NCBI GenBank assembly: GCA_019914995.1
Contig: CM034136.1
Span: 6,277,270-6,341,269 of the forward strand
Direction of reading: 5' to 3'
Length of the DNA stretch: 64,000 nt
Origin: Acanthochlamys bracteata
Lineage: Eukaryota; Streptophyta; Magnoliopsida; Pandanales; Velloziaceae
The notes beneath the pieces were generated by a model. That model was not told the DNA's origin. It made no database searches and saw only the letters and a program-made list of their open reading frames with translations. Shown here one piece after another: positions 11,909 through 24,608 of this stretch (position 1 is the first letter of the stretch; every line of letters begins with the position of its first letter). A program made the position numbers and the translations under genes.

Positions 11909-12193
11909 TGGCGTATTTTAAATATTCGTAATTGAATTTCGTAAAAATAGAAAGTAGAATTTTTTTAAAAATAAAATAAAAATAGAGTTCAGTATTTATA
12001 TTTCAATAGGTTTAAAAGTGTGTTAAAAATTTAAAAATATAATTGTATTGAAAAATGTACAAATAAAAAAATTAAAACTAGATTCCGTATGTGAAAGTAA
12101 AGTTCTGAATTTTTTGTATAATTAAACATATAAATTATTCAAAATTTAAAATTTTATAAAAAAATAAAATTACGGGACGATTGAAAAACGCAC
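11909..12193 (+). mobile_element. MITE family B copy 2, TTA target duplication
   Basis: The left end is TGGCGTATTTTAAATATTCG. The reverse complement of the right end is GTGCGTTTTTCAATCGTCCC. Both sides are flanked by TTA (11906-11908 and 12194-12196). The core (AAGTGTGTTAAAAATTTAAA, TATAATTGTATTGAAAAATG) is homologous to copies 3 and 4. Size and target duplication fit a Tourist-like PIF/Harbinger MITE. Confidence 0.7.
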
Positions 12194-13474
12194 TTATATA
12201 TTCTCTTCTATTTGCGTTTGATATGCAATCGAAGTATTCGATTGATAATTGCCAAAGCTACCAGTGTGATGTTTGCATCAGTAGCTACCAACTACATGCA
12301 ATTAATTATGAATAAATTTTTTTCTGTAGCAGGTTATTTGGGAACTACGCTTTGATTCTTGATTAACAATATATTTTTTCACTCATACGATTAACCTTTT
12401 TTTATTTAAAAATTACTTCTAACTTATTTCTAATTATAAAAATAAATATATTTAATTCATTTTAATTATATAATATTTTTATTTGAAAATAACACACTCA
12501 GATAAGCAAATATATCATCGCCGACAGCTCGCATCCGAGAGTCAGTGAACATGATCGCACACCTCTCTTAAGATTCTTGCTGCCCCTCGCTATCTCTCCT
12601 ACTGCAGTCTGCATGGATTTCTAATTTTTCTCAAACATACGAATGCATGGAAATATTGACATATATGTGACAACTCATGGAACGCACACCTTTGCTTAAT
12701 TAGCTGTAATTAGAATCATGAATTCTCATTTCAATCTTCCCTCAAAATTCTGTTGATCAATATTCAAGGGACAATTTGATTTCCCTCAAACTATATGTAC
12801 GTACGTTATATATGTACGACTTGTTCCGTACGTTTCCTGTAAGATATGTTTTAAATATTTAAAATTTTATTTTTTTTATCAAGATTGAAATTTCAAAAAA
12901 TTTATATATTTGAAAGATATGCTCAATGAGAAACTATATTTTAAAAACTGAATCTATTTTTTTCACTCACTTAAACAATAAACTTCATTTTTTAATTTTT
13001 TTAAAAAAACTCTAATTTTTATTTTTAATTGAGACGATTCACTTACTTGTCGTTGAAATATGAAATGTTTTCCGCAATATGGATTAGTACAACAATCAAA
13101 CGTATTTTGTTTTAAATATGTATCACGTTAAGCATGTATAGAAAGAACCATTGATTGGGTCATGTTGAATAATAATTTTTTTCCTTACAATGACGTCCCA
13201 TGCAATAATATATTAGAAAAGAAAAGATTGGAAGTTTGAACTTGTCTCCTGCTATGTACTAGGGTTAGGGTTCTTACCTTCCAAGTACTTGATTCTTTCT
13301 TTTCTTTTTCTTTTGCTGTTCCTCTTTTTTTTCTTTTGGGCCCAGCAAGCTGTGACATCAGATGTAGGTAAGCTGATCATCGATTAGTCCGATCGAGTAT
13401 TCAGAAACCGTAAGAGGAGCAAGCAGAAATACAATTGATCAGTTTTCAAAGAAGATCCGTTTAGTAGAAAATAG

Positions 13475-14940
13475 ATGACAGGAAGCGTCGATGCAAGTAT
13501 GAATTCAGAAATGAATTCAGGCAACAAGGTTGACGGTCAGGGAGATGGAGATGAGAACCAGAGTAATTATGCAGCGAGTTCTTCGAGCAACAGCACAGTT
13601 GAAGAAGAGGATCAAAGAACAAAGGCGGCGAGCTCAGGGACTTCATCAATGGTGAGGCAGTACAGCAGGTCGAAAACACCGAGGCTACGGTGGACTCCTG
13701 ATCTCCATCTTTGCTTCGTTCGCGCTGTTGAACGACTCGGAGGACCAGATAGTGAGTAGGAATAACATTAATTTGATCACAGAATTGATTCCAGTTGGGA
13801 TTTTATAATTTGGCTTTTCGTTTGCAGGAGCAACTCCAAAACTTGTGCTTCAGTTGATGAATGTTAGAGGTCTGAGCATTGCGCATGTTAAAAGCCATCT
13901 TCAGGTTAATTAATCAATCAGCTCACTTTTCATAAATTTTTCTTCCTTCTGTTGATATAGATCAGTTATTTCCTTCCTGAGCATGTTATAGTGTCTCTTA
14001 ATCAATCATCTCAGATGTACAGAAGCAAGAAGTTAAACGATTCTGGCCAAGGTACTATCACGGAAGAACTATCGCTTTGAGCAAAGTCAGAAAAGATTAT
14101 TACCGAGATTTTCCATCTATTTCTTGATTCTTGTTAATTTGTAGTGATATCTGAAGCTAGAAGTGTGATGGAACCTATAGAACACTACAGATCATACAAC
14201 CCTCAACATCCTTCGCTTCATGGTTTCGGTATTCCTAACTATTTCTCCAACTCCAGGTATTCAAACTTCAAACAAAAATCGTCATTTGGATTTGTTTGTT
14301 CTGATACTTTTAGCCCAAGGATTCTTCTGATCTGATCAGATATGGTGGATCATATTGGAGTGACCGCGGATACTTCAGTTCGAATCATTATGTATCTAAG
14401 AGCATCAGCAAGAAAATGGCATTTGCAGCTCCTTATCATAATCAATCAGCATCAACTCAAATGAAATTTGGAAGCTGCAGTAGTCATGCAGCACTTGGCA
14501 ATAGTAGCAGGTTCCTCTCTACAAGTAATGCAAGCTTCTATACTCAAGCATTCAACAGATCGGATGAAATGCGAAGCAGTAGTAGATCATCGAAGTTTCA
14601 TTGTCAAAGATATATCGAACCCTATACTACAGCTATGCAGCATGTTCAAGACGAGCAAAGTGATCAGGCAATACTGTTCTTGCAAGCAGATGATCATCAT
14701 CAACAGTGTACTCCCGACCTTGATCTATCATTAGGAATTGGAGCAAGGCAAGAAAAAAGGCGAAGACATTTCGAAGATGAAGTAGATAGCAGTTTATCAT
14801 TATCATTGTTCTCAGCTGCCTACAGAAAAACTTCCGATAAGAAAACTTCAAAACTGGCAACAGAAGATGGTAATGATCAAAATAACGAAGAACAAGCAGC
14901 AGTAATGAGTCTGACAAGTACTCTAGATCTCACTATATGA
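13475..14940 (+). CDS. GARP/G2-like MYB-related transcription factor with EAR motifs
   Basis: Five exons: 13475-13751, 13828-13904, 14015-14051, 14145-14256, 14340-14940. All have GT-AG borders and join in frame to 367 residues. Residues about 67-125 form the single GARP MYB-like domain (KTPRLRWTPDLHLCFVRAVE ... SIAHVKSHLQMYRSKKL). The SHLQMYR ending matches the plant subgroup of Arabidopsis At2g40260, At2g38300 and At1g14600. The C-terminus carries LDLSLG, SLSLSLF and TLDLTI, resembling EAR repression motifs, so a transcriptional repressor is likely (inference). The N-terminus is Ser/Asn/acidic and probably disordered. There is no response-regulator receiver domain. The first ATG in frame with a clean leader was chosen as the start. 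No internal stops; the gene looks intact. Confidence 0.88.
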
Positions 14941-16800
14941 GCTATAGCAACTAGCTAATGTATTTGTCATCAATATTATAGAAAGGTAATGAATGCCACA
15001 TTAAAACTTTTGCAATTAGCTTCTGATTTTTGTTATACATATATCAAATGTTAGCTTCAATCAATATATTATCTTATGAATGAAAGAGATTGCAATATTG
15101 AATACTATGGACGCACATGGTTTCTGACTCCAAACTAATAATTATAATGAGGGAGGGGGTTAGCTGATTATAGATCTCCTGTTTTTATTTGAAAAGCCTT
15201 AACCTGTAATGATTTCAGACAGGGTTTGTCTGTCATTGACTAGATTCCTATTCATCTGTCCTTTGATTATTGAACACCTTTCTGCAGAATTCTAAGAATT
15301 GATACCTATTTCTTCTCAATCATCTATATTTTGCATGCCAATTAATTAAATGCATGTACAGTTCATATCATTTCCTTGTTCAATCTGTCTCCCCTAGCTA
15401 GGTACTGTTCTTCTTCATGTCTTTCAACAATACTACTATATATTCATCAATCATATCTACATACTTCTTTTTTTTTTGCTGATAAGTTTCTGATTCTTAA
15501 TTGAAGGTCTTTCGGAAGAACAACGATCGATGGACAGATCGTACATATAGATTTTTTGGATTGGAGAAGTTTAAAGATGGACTGCATGTTTTCTCGAAAT
15601 CTACAGGTCTGTGCTCAGTATCTCTAGCTATCTAACTACTTAATGCAAAATCTTTTATTGCATGTAATTAAGTACTGATTATATCTCTGATGATCACTAG
15701 CACGTAGATGTTCAGTAGAATACTGTGAAACATAACTGTTTGGCAATGATATGTAAAATACTGCGAAGTATGAATGTCTTCGGAGTTACTGTAATTCAAC
15801 GTGTCCCAAACAATATCTAGTATTATCTAGTCTTTTCGCAATAAAAACAGGGAAAGGTAACATTAATTATTCCCAAAATCAGAGGAAAAATGATGAAAGT
15901 TTTTATGAAATATATACTAGTACAGATTTTGCCAAAGCAATGAACGAAGAAAATAATGTTTTCAGAAATCTTGTGTTATATATTTAAACTCACCTTGTGC
16001 ATACATTTCCAAGTTGACCTGAGTAAAATAGAAAAGAAGTTCCTGTAACATACATGCATTGCCTAATTAAGCAATATAATCTGGGGAAGAACAGCCTTAG
16101 TAAAGCCAACTGAATTGGCTTCATAAGCAGCTTGTGTCGGATGAACATATATATATACCTTATTTGGTGGGGTTTTGAATGATCATGTTTATAAGAGTGT
16201 TGTGTATGTCAACATAGGCAACCCTTGAGGCTTGCATTGAACCTTGCATCGTGCTCTTGGATATCGTAGCCATTGGGTTGTTGGTGTACGGAGCTTGTTG
16301 GTGTACGGAATCGGTGTTGTACTCGTGGATGCAGTTACTTTCAATTAGATTGCTTCCTGGAGCCATTGGGTTTCATCTTAAGGCATCAGAATAGTGGCAG
16401 TCCTGATATGGCAAATTTCTGCCAAAAAAGTTCCTACAGATCGAAAGCGTCACATGAAATGAAATTTCATGTTTTATAAGAACTTATCGGACGCTAAATT
16501 GCATAATCATTTCTACCGAACTTACTCCTATGAGGAATCTTAACGTAACCATTAGTCATTGTCAGAAATTAGAATACAAAATGTTTGTGAAAGATTGAAA
16601 AGACCTGGACAGGATTCCTGAGCTTTTGAAACAAGAACTCTGATAACCATAAATTAAATGCTGAACGTGATCCTCCACATTAGAAACTAATAGAAAATGT
16701 TCGTCATATCATTCGATACGGCATCGATCGATAAAAAATATCGGATCAGCAAGGAACCGATCAAGCGATTCTTTGTCCATTCTCTTCAAATCAAGTAACC
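14941..16800. other. Intergenic, no convincing gene
   Basis: The 3' flank of the GARP gene, then about 1.8 kb without recognisable coding. A 68-codon minus-strand frame at 16160-16366 (MAPGSNLIESNCIHEYNTDS...) has no recognised relatives. It lies over a short imperfect direct repeat (TTGTTGGTGTACGGA twice near 16280-16310). I would not call it a gene. Confidence 0.5.
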
Positions 16801-17115
16801 TCAAAATTCTGTCATCAAATCATCCAAACCTGCTCCGATGGATAATTCAGTCGCTAAAGGCCCTTCTGTTTTAAAAGCTGGCAATCTTTCTTTAAGAACT
16901 AAATCAGACATAAGGTAATTTGCTATCGGCCAATGGTGAACCGGATGGTGATCGGCACGAGGCGAAGTCGTAAGACCATTGTTGTTGCCTGCATCTAACG
17001 TCGAGTGCCAAAAGCGAACACCGCCGAGAAGTTTCCAGCGTTTGCCGCAGAATACGGTGAGAAGGAGAAGCAGAGATGCAATGGTGGGACGATGGTTGAT
17101 TCCAATTGATATTAA
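16801..17115 (-). other. Possible small secreted-protein frame lacking a clean start
   Basis: One minus-strand frame is open for about 104 codons from 17115 to the TGA at 16803-16801. It begins with a hydrophobic stretch (TIASLLLLLTVFCG) resembling a signal peptide and ends ATELSIGAGLDDLMTEF. A TATA-like TATATATAAA lies just upstream (about 17135-17145). However, the nearest upstream ATG is in a different frame (+1), and no in-frame ATG precedes the hydrophobic part. It is a small peptide gene with a lost start, a gene with an unseen first exon, or chance. Confidence 0.25.
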
Positions 17116-17327
17116 TCATGGGGAATGGTTTGTTTTATATATAGAGAGAGAAGGAGAAGCGTTTTGGGAATGGAGGGAAAGGTGAGGATTTTGAAGTTGA
17201 GTTGAAAGGAGAGTCTGGTTGAAATAGAGAAGCTAAAGATTTTAAAAAGAATGTAAGTGATTTTTCTAAATTTTATTTCAGTTATTAATAACCAATACCA
17301 ATTTTATTACGCTTCAAAGTTGATTTA

Positions 17328-17535
17328 GTGTGCGTTCTTTTACATCCAGAAATCACTTTTTTTTTATTAAAAAATCATTTCTAGCTCACTTTTTATTAAA
17401 AAAATATAAAAAATTATTTTCAATATATTTTTTAATACAAAAAAACACATTATTTCTAATAATACTATTATTAGCAACTCACTTCTAAAAATTCAGTTTT
17501 AAAAAACTCACTTTTAAAACCAATAGAACACATAC
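17328..17535 (+). mobile_element. MITE family A copy 1, TTA target duplication
   Basis: The left end is GTGTGCGTTCTTTTAC. The reverse complement of the right end is GTATGTGTTCTATTGG. TTA flanks both ends (17325-17327, 17536-17538). The interior (CACTTTTTATTA, ATTATTTCTAATAATACTAT, AACTCACTTCTAAAAA) is homologous to the copies at 31532 and 57140. Tourist-like by size, ends and target site. Confidence 0.75.
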
Positions 17536-18557
17536 TTATTGTAGTAGTAGATCATATTATAACTTTATTTTATCATCTTTTACCAAAGTTTTTAATAAAT
17601 TTCGGAATTACTGAACGAAGTCTTGAAGAGATCTTTTATATGGATTTCAATTATCTAAGATTAAGAAGAGAATTCTCAAGATAATGGTCTACTTAAAAAA
17701 CAAGAAAAAGAAGAAGCCAAAAAATGAAATGTTTAAACGACGCTGGTAAGCGCACGTTTCAATTGGGAACAACTCAACTTTCTGTCTGCCAATTTTAAGT
17801 TTGATTATTGTATATATTTTGATTATTATTCTGAGCGTTCATTTTTATTTTTATATTAAAATTTAATTCAAATATTTTAATTATGATTTTGAGTTCTGCT
17901 TTTATTGAATTATATTTTTAATCAAATTTTATTTTTGTAAAACTCGTTTTCATTTAGGGTATATTATAAATACATGAAAATGAGTTTCTATAAAAGTGAA
18001 CTTTATAAAGTAGAATTCTTAAAATGTAAAATTCAGTGAACTAAAATTAAAAATACATATATTTTAAGTTAAATTTTAATAAAAATAAAATTTGTATTAT
18101 AGTGAAATAGAATTATGAGTGATATTTGAATAATTTAAAAAGTGGCCAACTAAAAAAATGCAGTTATTTACAATTAAAATATATCTTTAATTAAAACACA
18201 TCATAGGTGTCTATTTCAGTAAAATTTCAAATACTTTTTATTTTTATTATTTTATTTATTAATTTTAAAAAATCACAAAAATTTAAAATCTTAGAAATAT
18301 AAATTTTTGGACTTCAACAAAATTCTTATACATAAATTTTAAATTAAAATATAAATTCGTCTCTTAGAAAGTTTTTAAAATTTTATTTCAAACATATTTT
18401 TAAATAATTTCAAACGATCCCAATACAACTGAGCTAATAGGTCCGCTCGTAGATGAATTGATTTATTTTTTTAATGAGTTGGCTATGTTTGCTTACAGCC
18501 TCTTTCGATTTCATTCTCCCAACTTCACAATCTGAGAGAGTAAAAGCAGAGCACACG
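17536..18557. other. Intergenic AT-rich DNA
   Basis: No gene recognised. Includes AT-rich stretches at 17820-18410 with inverted motifs (ACTCGTTTTCAT / ATGAAAATGAGT around 17940-17986), probably more degenerate transposon sequence. The final ~50 bases before 18558 look like the leader of the next locus. Confidence 0.5.
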
Positions 18558-20509
18558 ATGAAGCGAGCGTTCAGATTACCAGAAAGAGGACTACGAGGTG
18601 ATTTAATTTCTACATTCTGTTCTTAGCTTAATGTTCTTTGGTATGTGGATCTAATTCCTCCTGAATCTCTCCCCAAATTTACAAATTTCGCACGATTTTT
18701 TCGATTGTTTAGATGAGTGATAGATTCTAGCTCATGTGCAGTTGAAATGCCCACAAGTCGATTTAGCAGCACGGTGATTCTGTACATGCTTCGGTTGTGT
18801 AAATTTGAGATTGGGGAGTATTAACTCGATGTTCATGCGATAGTGTGTGAGTTTAGATTTTTCACATTCTACTGAATTTGTGGTTTTTTGATTAGGTATT
18901 TAACGCGTTTTCACATCTCGAGAATTGAAACTATCTATTTTTTTCATATAAATGAAATATTTATTTAGGTGAAGTTTTCTCAGCTAACGTTCGCCGGTGG
19001 GCATTAAAGAAGAAATTGGAATTTTGTATATGCTTGACTTGTTTTATTTGTGGTTTTAGGCTATATTATAATTTGATCGAATGGTTTGTTGTTGGAGTCA
19101 TAATCATTTATAAGCTTAAATGTGAAAGCTTGTTAATGTTATAATTTAATTAATAATTGTAGCATTTTGCTTTGATCAGTTGGTGACAACAATCTGTTTG
19201 TTGCTTGGTTTTAGTGTAAACTCAGTTTTTAATCGCCTCTGTAAAGTGGGTCGACTAGTACTTTGAGCGGCCCTGCTTCCAAGATAGACGTCTATGCTAT
19301 GTTTGTATGTTCTTTACCATGATGATCATTGAATTATTTCTTCAATGGTTTCTAGATATCTAGAATTTCCCTGTACTGTTGAAACTTTCTCTGTTTCCCA
19401 TCAATTAATTGAGGATGTAAGTAAACATTGTTAGACTGAACAACAAAAGCAAGCTGCTGCTGATGTGCTTTTCCAGTATTCACGATTTGTTATGGTGTGC
19501 ATTGGAGAGGAAGTACGGCCAAGTGACTTGAAGTTGCATCTATGAAGGTAGGGGCTTTAGTTTAGATTTTCTTTTATTAAATCATATCTTTCATCAGGTT
19601 TTATGTTTGCTGCATGACCTCATTCGGAAAAGTTGCATTAAGGATATCTGCACTGCATTATGGACTTCAATTTAGCACATAGGAATTGATTCAAGGCTAA
19701 AATTGTCGATAGTCCAAGCTCAGTCTTCATGCTTGAGCATGCAGGTTTTTATCAAGACAAATATAGCACATCTTTTGAATGTCATATGCATGATAGAGGA
19801 TTCCTGATATGCATCAACTTAACACCAGTATTTCAGAATTCTACTTTTGAAGAAATGATCATCCTCCTAGTAGGACTACCAATGTTGGTGTAATTTTTTT
19901 GGTTCATATCAGGTGGTTTGTTTCAGCTATGCAACACCTGTCGATACTAAATAGGTATTCTCTTTGAAATGTGAGAATCTTATCCCACACTATTTGTCAA
20001 GAATACGATAAACCAGCTGAGGATTATGGAAGTTTATAGTTCTAATAAGAGCTCTATTGTTTGGAAGTTGTACCTTATATTTGATTCCTGTAACACTGAC
20101 AAGATAGACTCTTTGGAACTTGGACATCTTAAAGGTTTCATTCCTTAAAGTGACTAATATGGTCATAAGAATCTTAAGTTAGTGTAATTGGTTCACTTCT
20201 ATAGGATTGGATATAGTGACATTGTAGTACTGAATATTAAATGATGTAACACAAAAGTCTAGTTGGTAGTTTGTTTTGCCTGTAACTAAAAAGATTTTGT
20301 AGGGATCTGAAATTAAATTGAATTTCTATTTCTTTCTGCTTCACATTCTCATGAAGCGATATTCCGAATGTAATGTTCAGGAAATCTCTAGCATGCCAAC
20401 CTCTTTGAAGAAAGAGCCTTTGCCAGCGGCAGCTTCGCCCAACTCCACAGTTGAACCATCATCCTCAAGCTCAGGGAAAGGAGCAGCTGAAAGTTTCAAG
20501 TCCTCATGA
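18558..20509 (+). pseudogene. Small conserved plant protein gene with two one-base frame breaks
   Basis: Three exon-like blocks resemble a conserved plant protein of about 95-100 residues of unknown function that I recall from many plant genomes. Block 1 (18558-18597) reads MKRAF then, after one extra base, DYQKEDYE. Block 2 (19435-19547) reads TEQQKQAAADVLFQYSRFVM, then VCIGEEVRPSDLKLHL, and hits TGA where relatives read LMK; one base is missing there. Block 3 (20381-20509) reads EISSMPTSLKKEPLPAAASP and ends at TGA. GT-AG sites are present between blocks. Apart from the two indels the coding content is undamaged. It is therefore either a very young pseudogene or a functional gene with sequencing/assembly indels. 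Family recognition is from memory. Confidence 0.6.
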
Positions 20510-22400
20510 ATTTCAGTCATCAGTATCAATTCCAAGAGCCTTTGTACTTGATCTTATATCATTCTAAAACCCAAGGTCTATTCTTCTAACACTAGGGAAT
20601 GCCTTTGGCATCGATGGAAAGCAGCCAAGCAAGTTTGTTAGCAATCTTGTTTCCTAGCCCGGCTGTTTATATTGACGTTGAAATCTACAAATGTCTCTCT
20701 TTAATCAAAGAATGGTAGTTTCTTCAAATTTTCAACAGTTAAGCAGCATCTCTCCATTCTCATGTTTCTCATTGATTTCGTTATGGCTGTTGGGTAACAG
20801 GTCCTTAACTTTGTCCGTTGATGGTGAATGCAGCATTGTTCATGGATGATCACGTCTTTGTTACATAGGATGATTGGCCAAAGTTACAACAAAAGGAAAA
20901 AAACTCCAGGCATATGAAAAGCACCAACGAGCGAAAGCTAAAACTTTGATCCTAAAAGTTCTATTGCACAAAGGTCCTCGTTATGTCGTAACAAAAACTC
21001 TTCCATGTAGTTGTTTAGATCCTGGCCGCAGATTGGTTGATCAAACATTTTGTCATTAGCTCATAAAGCACCACATGACCAATTATTAACTCTTCTGCAA
21101 CAAATAATAATTCCAAGATAAACTTTTCTATTGCATCATGTCGACGTGGAGACATCGAGACCCTACGTTTTCTTACTAGCTCAACTATTGGGATAAGTAA
21201 TTAACTACATCTAACGTAGCAGGAAAATAACTAATCACTGATGAAGATAAAAGCCAAATGGCTGCTTCGAGTAGTCCCAAGGTGATAATAATACCAACGA
21301 AATTTTAATTGTTCCGCTTATCAAAGACTCAAAGTAGACAGTGTTGCTTATTCCCAATGCCTTCTCAACATTAACCACAGTCAAAAAGTGTTTCCCTCTA
21401 AATTTGATTTCAAGACTTCTCCGCTTTCTCTGCGGCCATATTTTAATTATATTTATCTTTAAAACTTAAATTTAACTATTTTATAATAATTACTATTTTA
21501 ATTTTAATTTTATATAATTTAATTATTGCTTTAAATTTTATTTTTACTAAATTATATTCTCATCAAAAATTTTATTTTTATATAATAAACCAAACTATAA
21601 ACCCTACGATACGTGTACTATTATTCTACACGTTATTAGCTATCTAATCTTTATATATAAATGGCATATTTTAAAACGCTAGTAATTTTATTTTTTTATT
21701 CATATTTTGAGTTCTGAACAGTTCATATATTTCAATTATATAAAAAATTAAAAAATTTATTTTCACATACGAAATTTTAATTCTAATTTTTTTATTTACG
21801 TATTTTTTAATATAAGTATATTTTTTAATTTTGAATATATTTTTAAAATTTATTAAAATATAAATACTAAATTCTACTTCTATTTTACTTTTTAAAAAAT
21901 TTTATTTTTTATTTTTTATTTTCATAAAATTTAGTTATGAATATTTAAAATAGCCCAAACCCAAATATCAAATGTGTGTTAATAAAAGTGCGTGACAGCA
22001 CTGTAGACGCTGATGTTATACTTGGGAAAGGAAACAAATTCATGGTTTGTAAAATGTCAGCAGAACAGCGTTGTTGTTGTGTGCAATTCGTAACCTAATC
22101 AACCTTAATGCTATACCAATTTGGGCTAGGGCACAGATGCGCCCCTTTGTTCCATGCAACAAGGTTAAGTCCATGATCACCATTAATGTATATATTATTG
22201 CACACCGCCTTTGTTCAACCATAGAATGAAAAGCATTCTTGCAGAAGAGAGAGAGAGGGAGTGATCAGAAACAAGAGAGATAAAGATCATAGAGAAAGAA
22301 AAAGAAAAGGAAAACCTCTCGCCTTCCCCAAGCTATCCCGGAGAACGAGGTCTGTTAGCTTTCTGAATTAACCAGCTAACTTTCGTTACTTCCCCAGGAA
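20510..22400. other. Intergenic, including ABI4 upstream region
   Basis: No gene recognised. A 61-codon plus ORF at 20874-21059 has no known match. AT-rich DNA at 21430-21960 contains a family B MITE. A TATA-like TGTATATATTA near 22187 and a GA-rich leader (about 22240-22320) precede the ABI4 start. Confidence 0.5.
21661..21956 (-). mobile_element. MITE family B copy 3
   Basis: Opposite orientation to copy 2. The left end is ATGGCATATTTTAAAACGC and the right end, reverse complemented, is GGGCTATTTTAAATATTC. The interior shares TAATTCTAATTTTTTTATTT and the AAATATAAATACTAAATTCT block with copies 2 and 4. The target duplication is not clean. Confidence 0.6.
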
Positions 22401-23291
22401 ATGGACGGTGGAACAAGTGCATCTCATCCCATACAACGAACTTCTTCCTTTCAAGGTAACAGTAGTACTAATAGTACTACAAACACAATCGCCAGCACTG
22501 TTTCTTCTTCTTCCTTCGAACCTGGTTCTTGTAGTAATACCAGTAATAGTAGTACTACGACAAGCAAGAAGAACAAGGGAAAAGGAGGGCCGGACAATGG
22601 AAAATTCCGGTACCGCGGTGTACGGCAGCGGAGCTGGGGTAAATGGGTAGCAGAAATCCGTGAACCAAGAAAAAGAACACGGAAATGGCTCGGAACTTTC
22701 TCCACTGCCGAAGACGCGGCACGCGCTTACGACCGTGCCGCACTTATTCTCTACGGCCCTCGCGCACAGCTTAATCTCCAACCTTCGTCCGCCGCTGCTT
22801 CCACTGCTGCAACAGGAACGTTTGGCTCCGCCTTTATGTCAGCGTTATCTTCTTCTTCTTCTTCTTCTTCTTCTAATTCTTCAACTTCAACTCTCCGGCC
22901 AATTCTTCCTCGGCCGGCTGGCTACCCGTTTCATTTCTTCACTCCATCTTCTTACTTGCAACAGATTCCAGCAACGTTACAGAGAGCGCCAGCGATTGAT
23001 GCAGTAGTTACTACTGTGAAACCCTTAACTGAACGAAGGCAGAGAACTGAGACGACCACTAGTACTAGTATTACTACTACTACTACTTCTCAAGAAGATT
23101 TAAACTTACTGGCAGGGTCAATTACATCGAGCCTATCACTCGCTTCGCCACCAGGGGCGCCAGAAGTAGTTGGGCCTGTGCAGCCCCCTACCTCGCCGGC
23201 TATGCCAACAGCGATGTGGCCTTATGATGATTACTTGGTTGCAGCCTTGTGGGATGAACCTGACGCAGATCCCTTCTTGTTCGATTTCTGA
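22401..23291 (+). CDS. ABI4: ABI4-type AP2/ERF (DREB A-3) transcription factor
   Basis: Intronless, 296 residues, ATG at 22401. A Ser/Thr/Asn-rich N-terminus leads to the ABI4-signature KGKGGPDN just before a complete AP2 domain at residues 70-126 ([20 protein letters not shown] ... [21 protein letters not shown]). Further ABI4-type motifs follow: TLRPILPRP at 164-172 after a polyserine run, and [10 protein letters not shown] at 232-241 followed by SSLSL. The acidic/aromatic C-terminus ([13 protein letters not shown]) is a probable activation region. ABI4 binds CE1-like CACCG elements and acts in ABA, sugar and plastid-retrograde signalling (established for Arabidopsis). Polyserine and polythreonine are encoded by simple (TCT)n and (ACT)n tracts, so their length may vary between alleles. 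The antisense and +1 frames over it are shadows. Confidence 0.93.
   Translation: MDGGTSASHPIQRTSSFQGNSSTNSTTNTIASTVSSSSFEPGSCSNTSNSSTTTSKKNKGKGGPDNGKFRYRGVRQRSWGKWVAEIREPRKRTRKWLGTFSTAEDAARAYDRAALILYGPRAQLNLQPSSAAASTAATGTFGSAFMSALSSSSSSSSSNSSTSTLRPILPRPAGYPFHFFTPSSYLQQIPATLQRAPAIDAVVTTVKPLTERRQRTETTTSTSITTTTTSQEDLNLLAGSITSSLSLASPPGAPEVVGPVQPPTSPAMPTAMWPYDDYLVAALWDEPDADPFLFDF
22848..22873 (+). repeat. (TCT)n microsatellite inside ABI4
   Basis: Nearly nine pure TCT units encode a polyserine tract between the AP2 domain and the LRPILPRP motif. In-frame length changes would be tolerated. Confidence 0.8.
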
Positions 23292-24608
23292 TTTCTTTGC
23301 TCAATTAACAAATATTAGCTAGCTAGGGTTTTAGGGTTTGCACTACGGAATGCATGCAGCATGCAAAGATTTCGATTTGTTAAATCATCTCATATCGTTA
23401 TTCATGCAATTCCTTATATTGACATTGATATATTAAATTATGTTTATATTCTTACATTAGTTGGAAAACTTCTAAAGAATATCTTAGGGAGGAGTAGATT
23501 AATTAAGCCAGCTTCTATATATAGTAGAATCCTTATTTAAGAAATTTATGTACTTGAGAGAGCTCTTGTTCATTAAGCTAAATTCATGGAGTTTGCGTTA
23601 ACTTAATATATGCAGCTTCTTTTTTGTTGATTCTCGAATTGCCTAGTTATTAAGATGTGGCTGAATATATACTAGTGACATTGCGGCAGTTATAACTATT
23701 ATTTGCAGTGCTTTTTAGATAAATTTCCTTGTAATAATTTATAGATTAAGTTGAAAAACCATGGAAAAAGATTCTGCCACTTTACGTACTTGACGAGCTT
23801 TGAAATCTGCTGAGGTTAGTAAAAGCTAGGTCATGTTTTTTTTAATGAGTAAAAGCTAGCTCTATAAGATAACTGTTCTTCATTTGAGAATATTGAATTG
23901 ATCAGATCCATTTTCGATTTTCTTTTCATGGTGATGAACATGGAATGTATCAAATTTCAAAATGGATACTATTTGAGTACTGTAAGTAATGTTTATCTTA
24001 CCGTGATAAGTTCCCTCTTTCTTGATACATATAGCTGATTCTTTTTTGAAGTATTTTAAGTTTATTACAGGAAGTATTCTTTCAGTATATAGCCATCTTG
24101 TTTTAATTAACATATATAGGATTTTGTTTCAATATAGCAATCTTGTTCTTGTGTAATGTGTGTATATCAATCTTGTTTTCTGATTGCAATTGGTTTATTT
24201 ACATAATGTAATTGGTTTTCTAATGCATCTCTACAGCATAACTTGCTTGAATCAGAATATTAATGTGAGTATCTTGTGAAGTGTACAGTTAGTGACCCGT
24301 TGTCTTTTTCTATTTAAACCAAGAATTTTATTGTTTTATTTTTTTTCTTTCCTGGCTAAAATTGAGTAATTTTATTTGGGCTATATGAGCCCTGTTAATT
24401 TGTATATCCAGGCCCATCTTTCCAACTACTTTCCTCATTTATGAGCCCACCAAAATTTTTGTTATTTAATGAGTCAAAAAACCATCATCCACTCGTTAAT
24501 TAACACCGTCGCTTGACACTAGAAAACAAAACAAAACAAAACCTGCTTAATTCCAATTTTTTGGACCGGCGGATAAAAAACTTTCTTTCTTCTTCTTCGC
24601 CGGCGGTG
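23292..24608. other. Intergenic between ABI4 and ZIP6
   Basis: The 3' flank of ABI4 and upstream region of the ZIP gene. A 77-codon minus ORF at 23880-24113 has no recognised product. Repeated CAATCTTGTT motifs (about 24090-24175) form a loose direct repeat. No gene seen. Confidence 0.5.

Larger units (their letters stand above)
8366..13474. other. 5-kb AT-rich intergenic region with clustered small repeats
   Basis: No coding gene or RNA gene recognised. The region is strongly AT-rich and holds at least five related short elements (family C) and one family B MITE, listed separately. Another A/T-only stretch of uncertain class lies at about 10680-10870. The last ~250 bases before 13475 are less AT-biased and include a T/C-rich tract, probably promoter and leader of the GARP gene. 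Confidence 0.6.

Noticed and set aside
22386-22781. 131-codon minus ORF over ABI4
   Set aside because: Antisense shadow of the conserved AP2 domain; coding strand evidence is overwhelming for ABI4.
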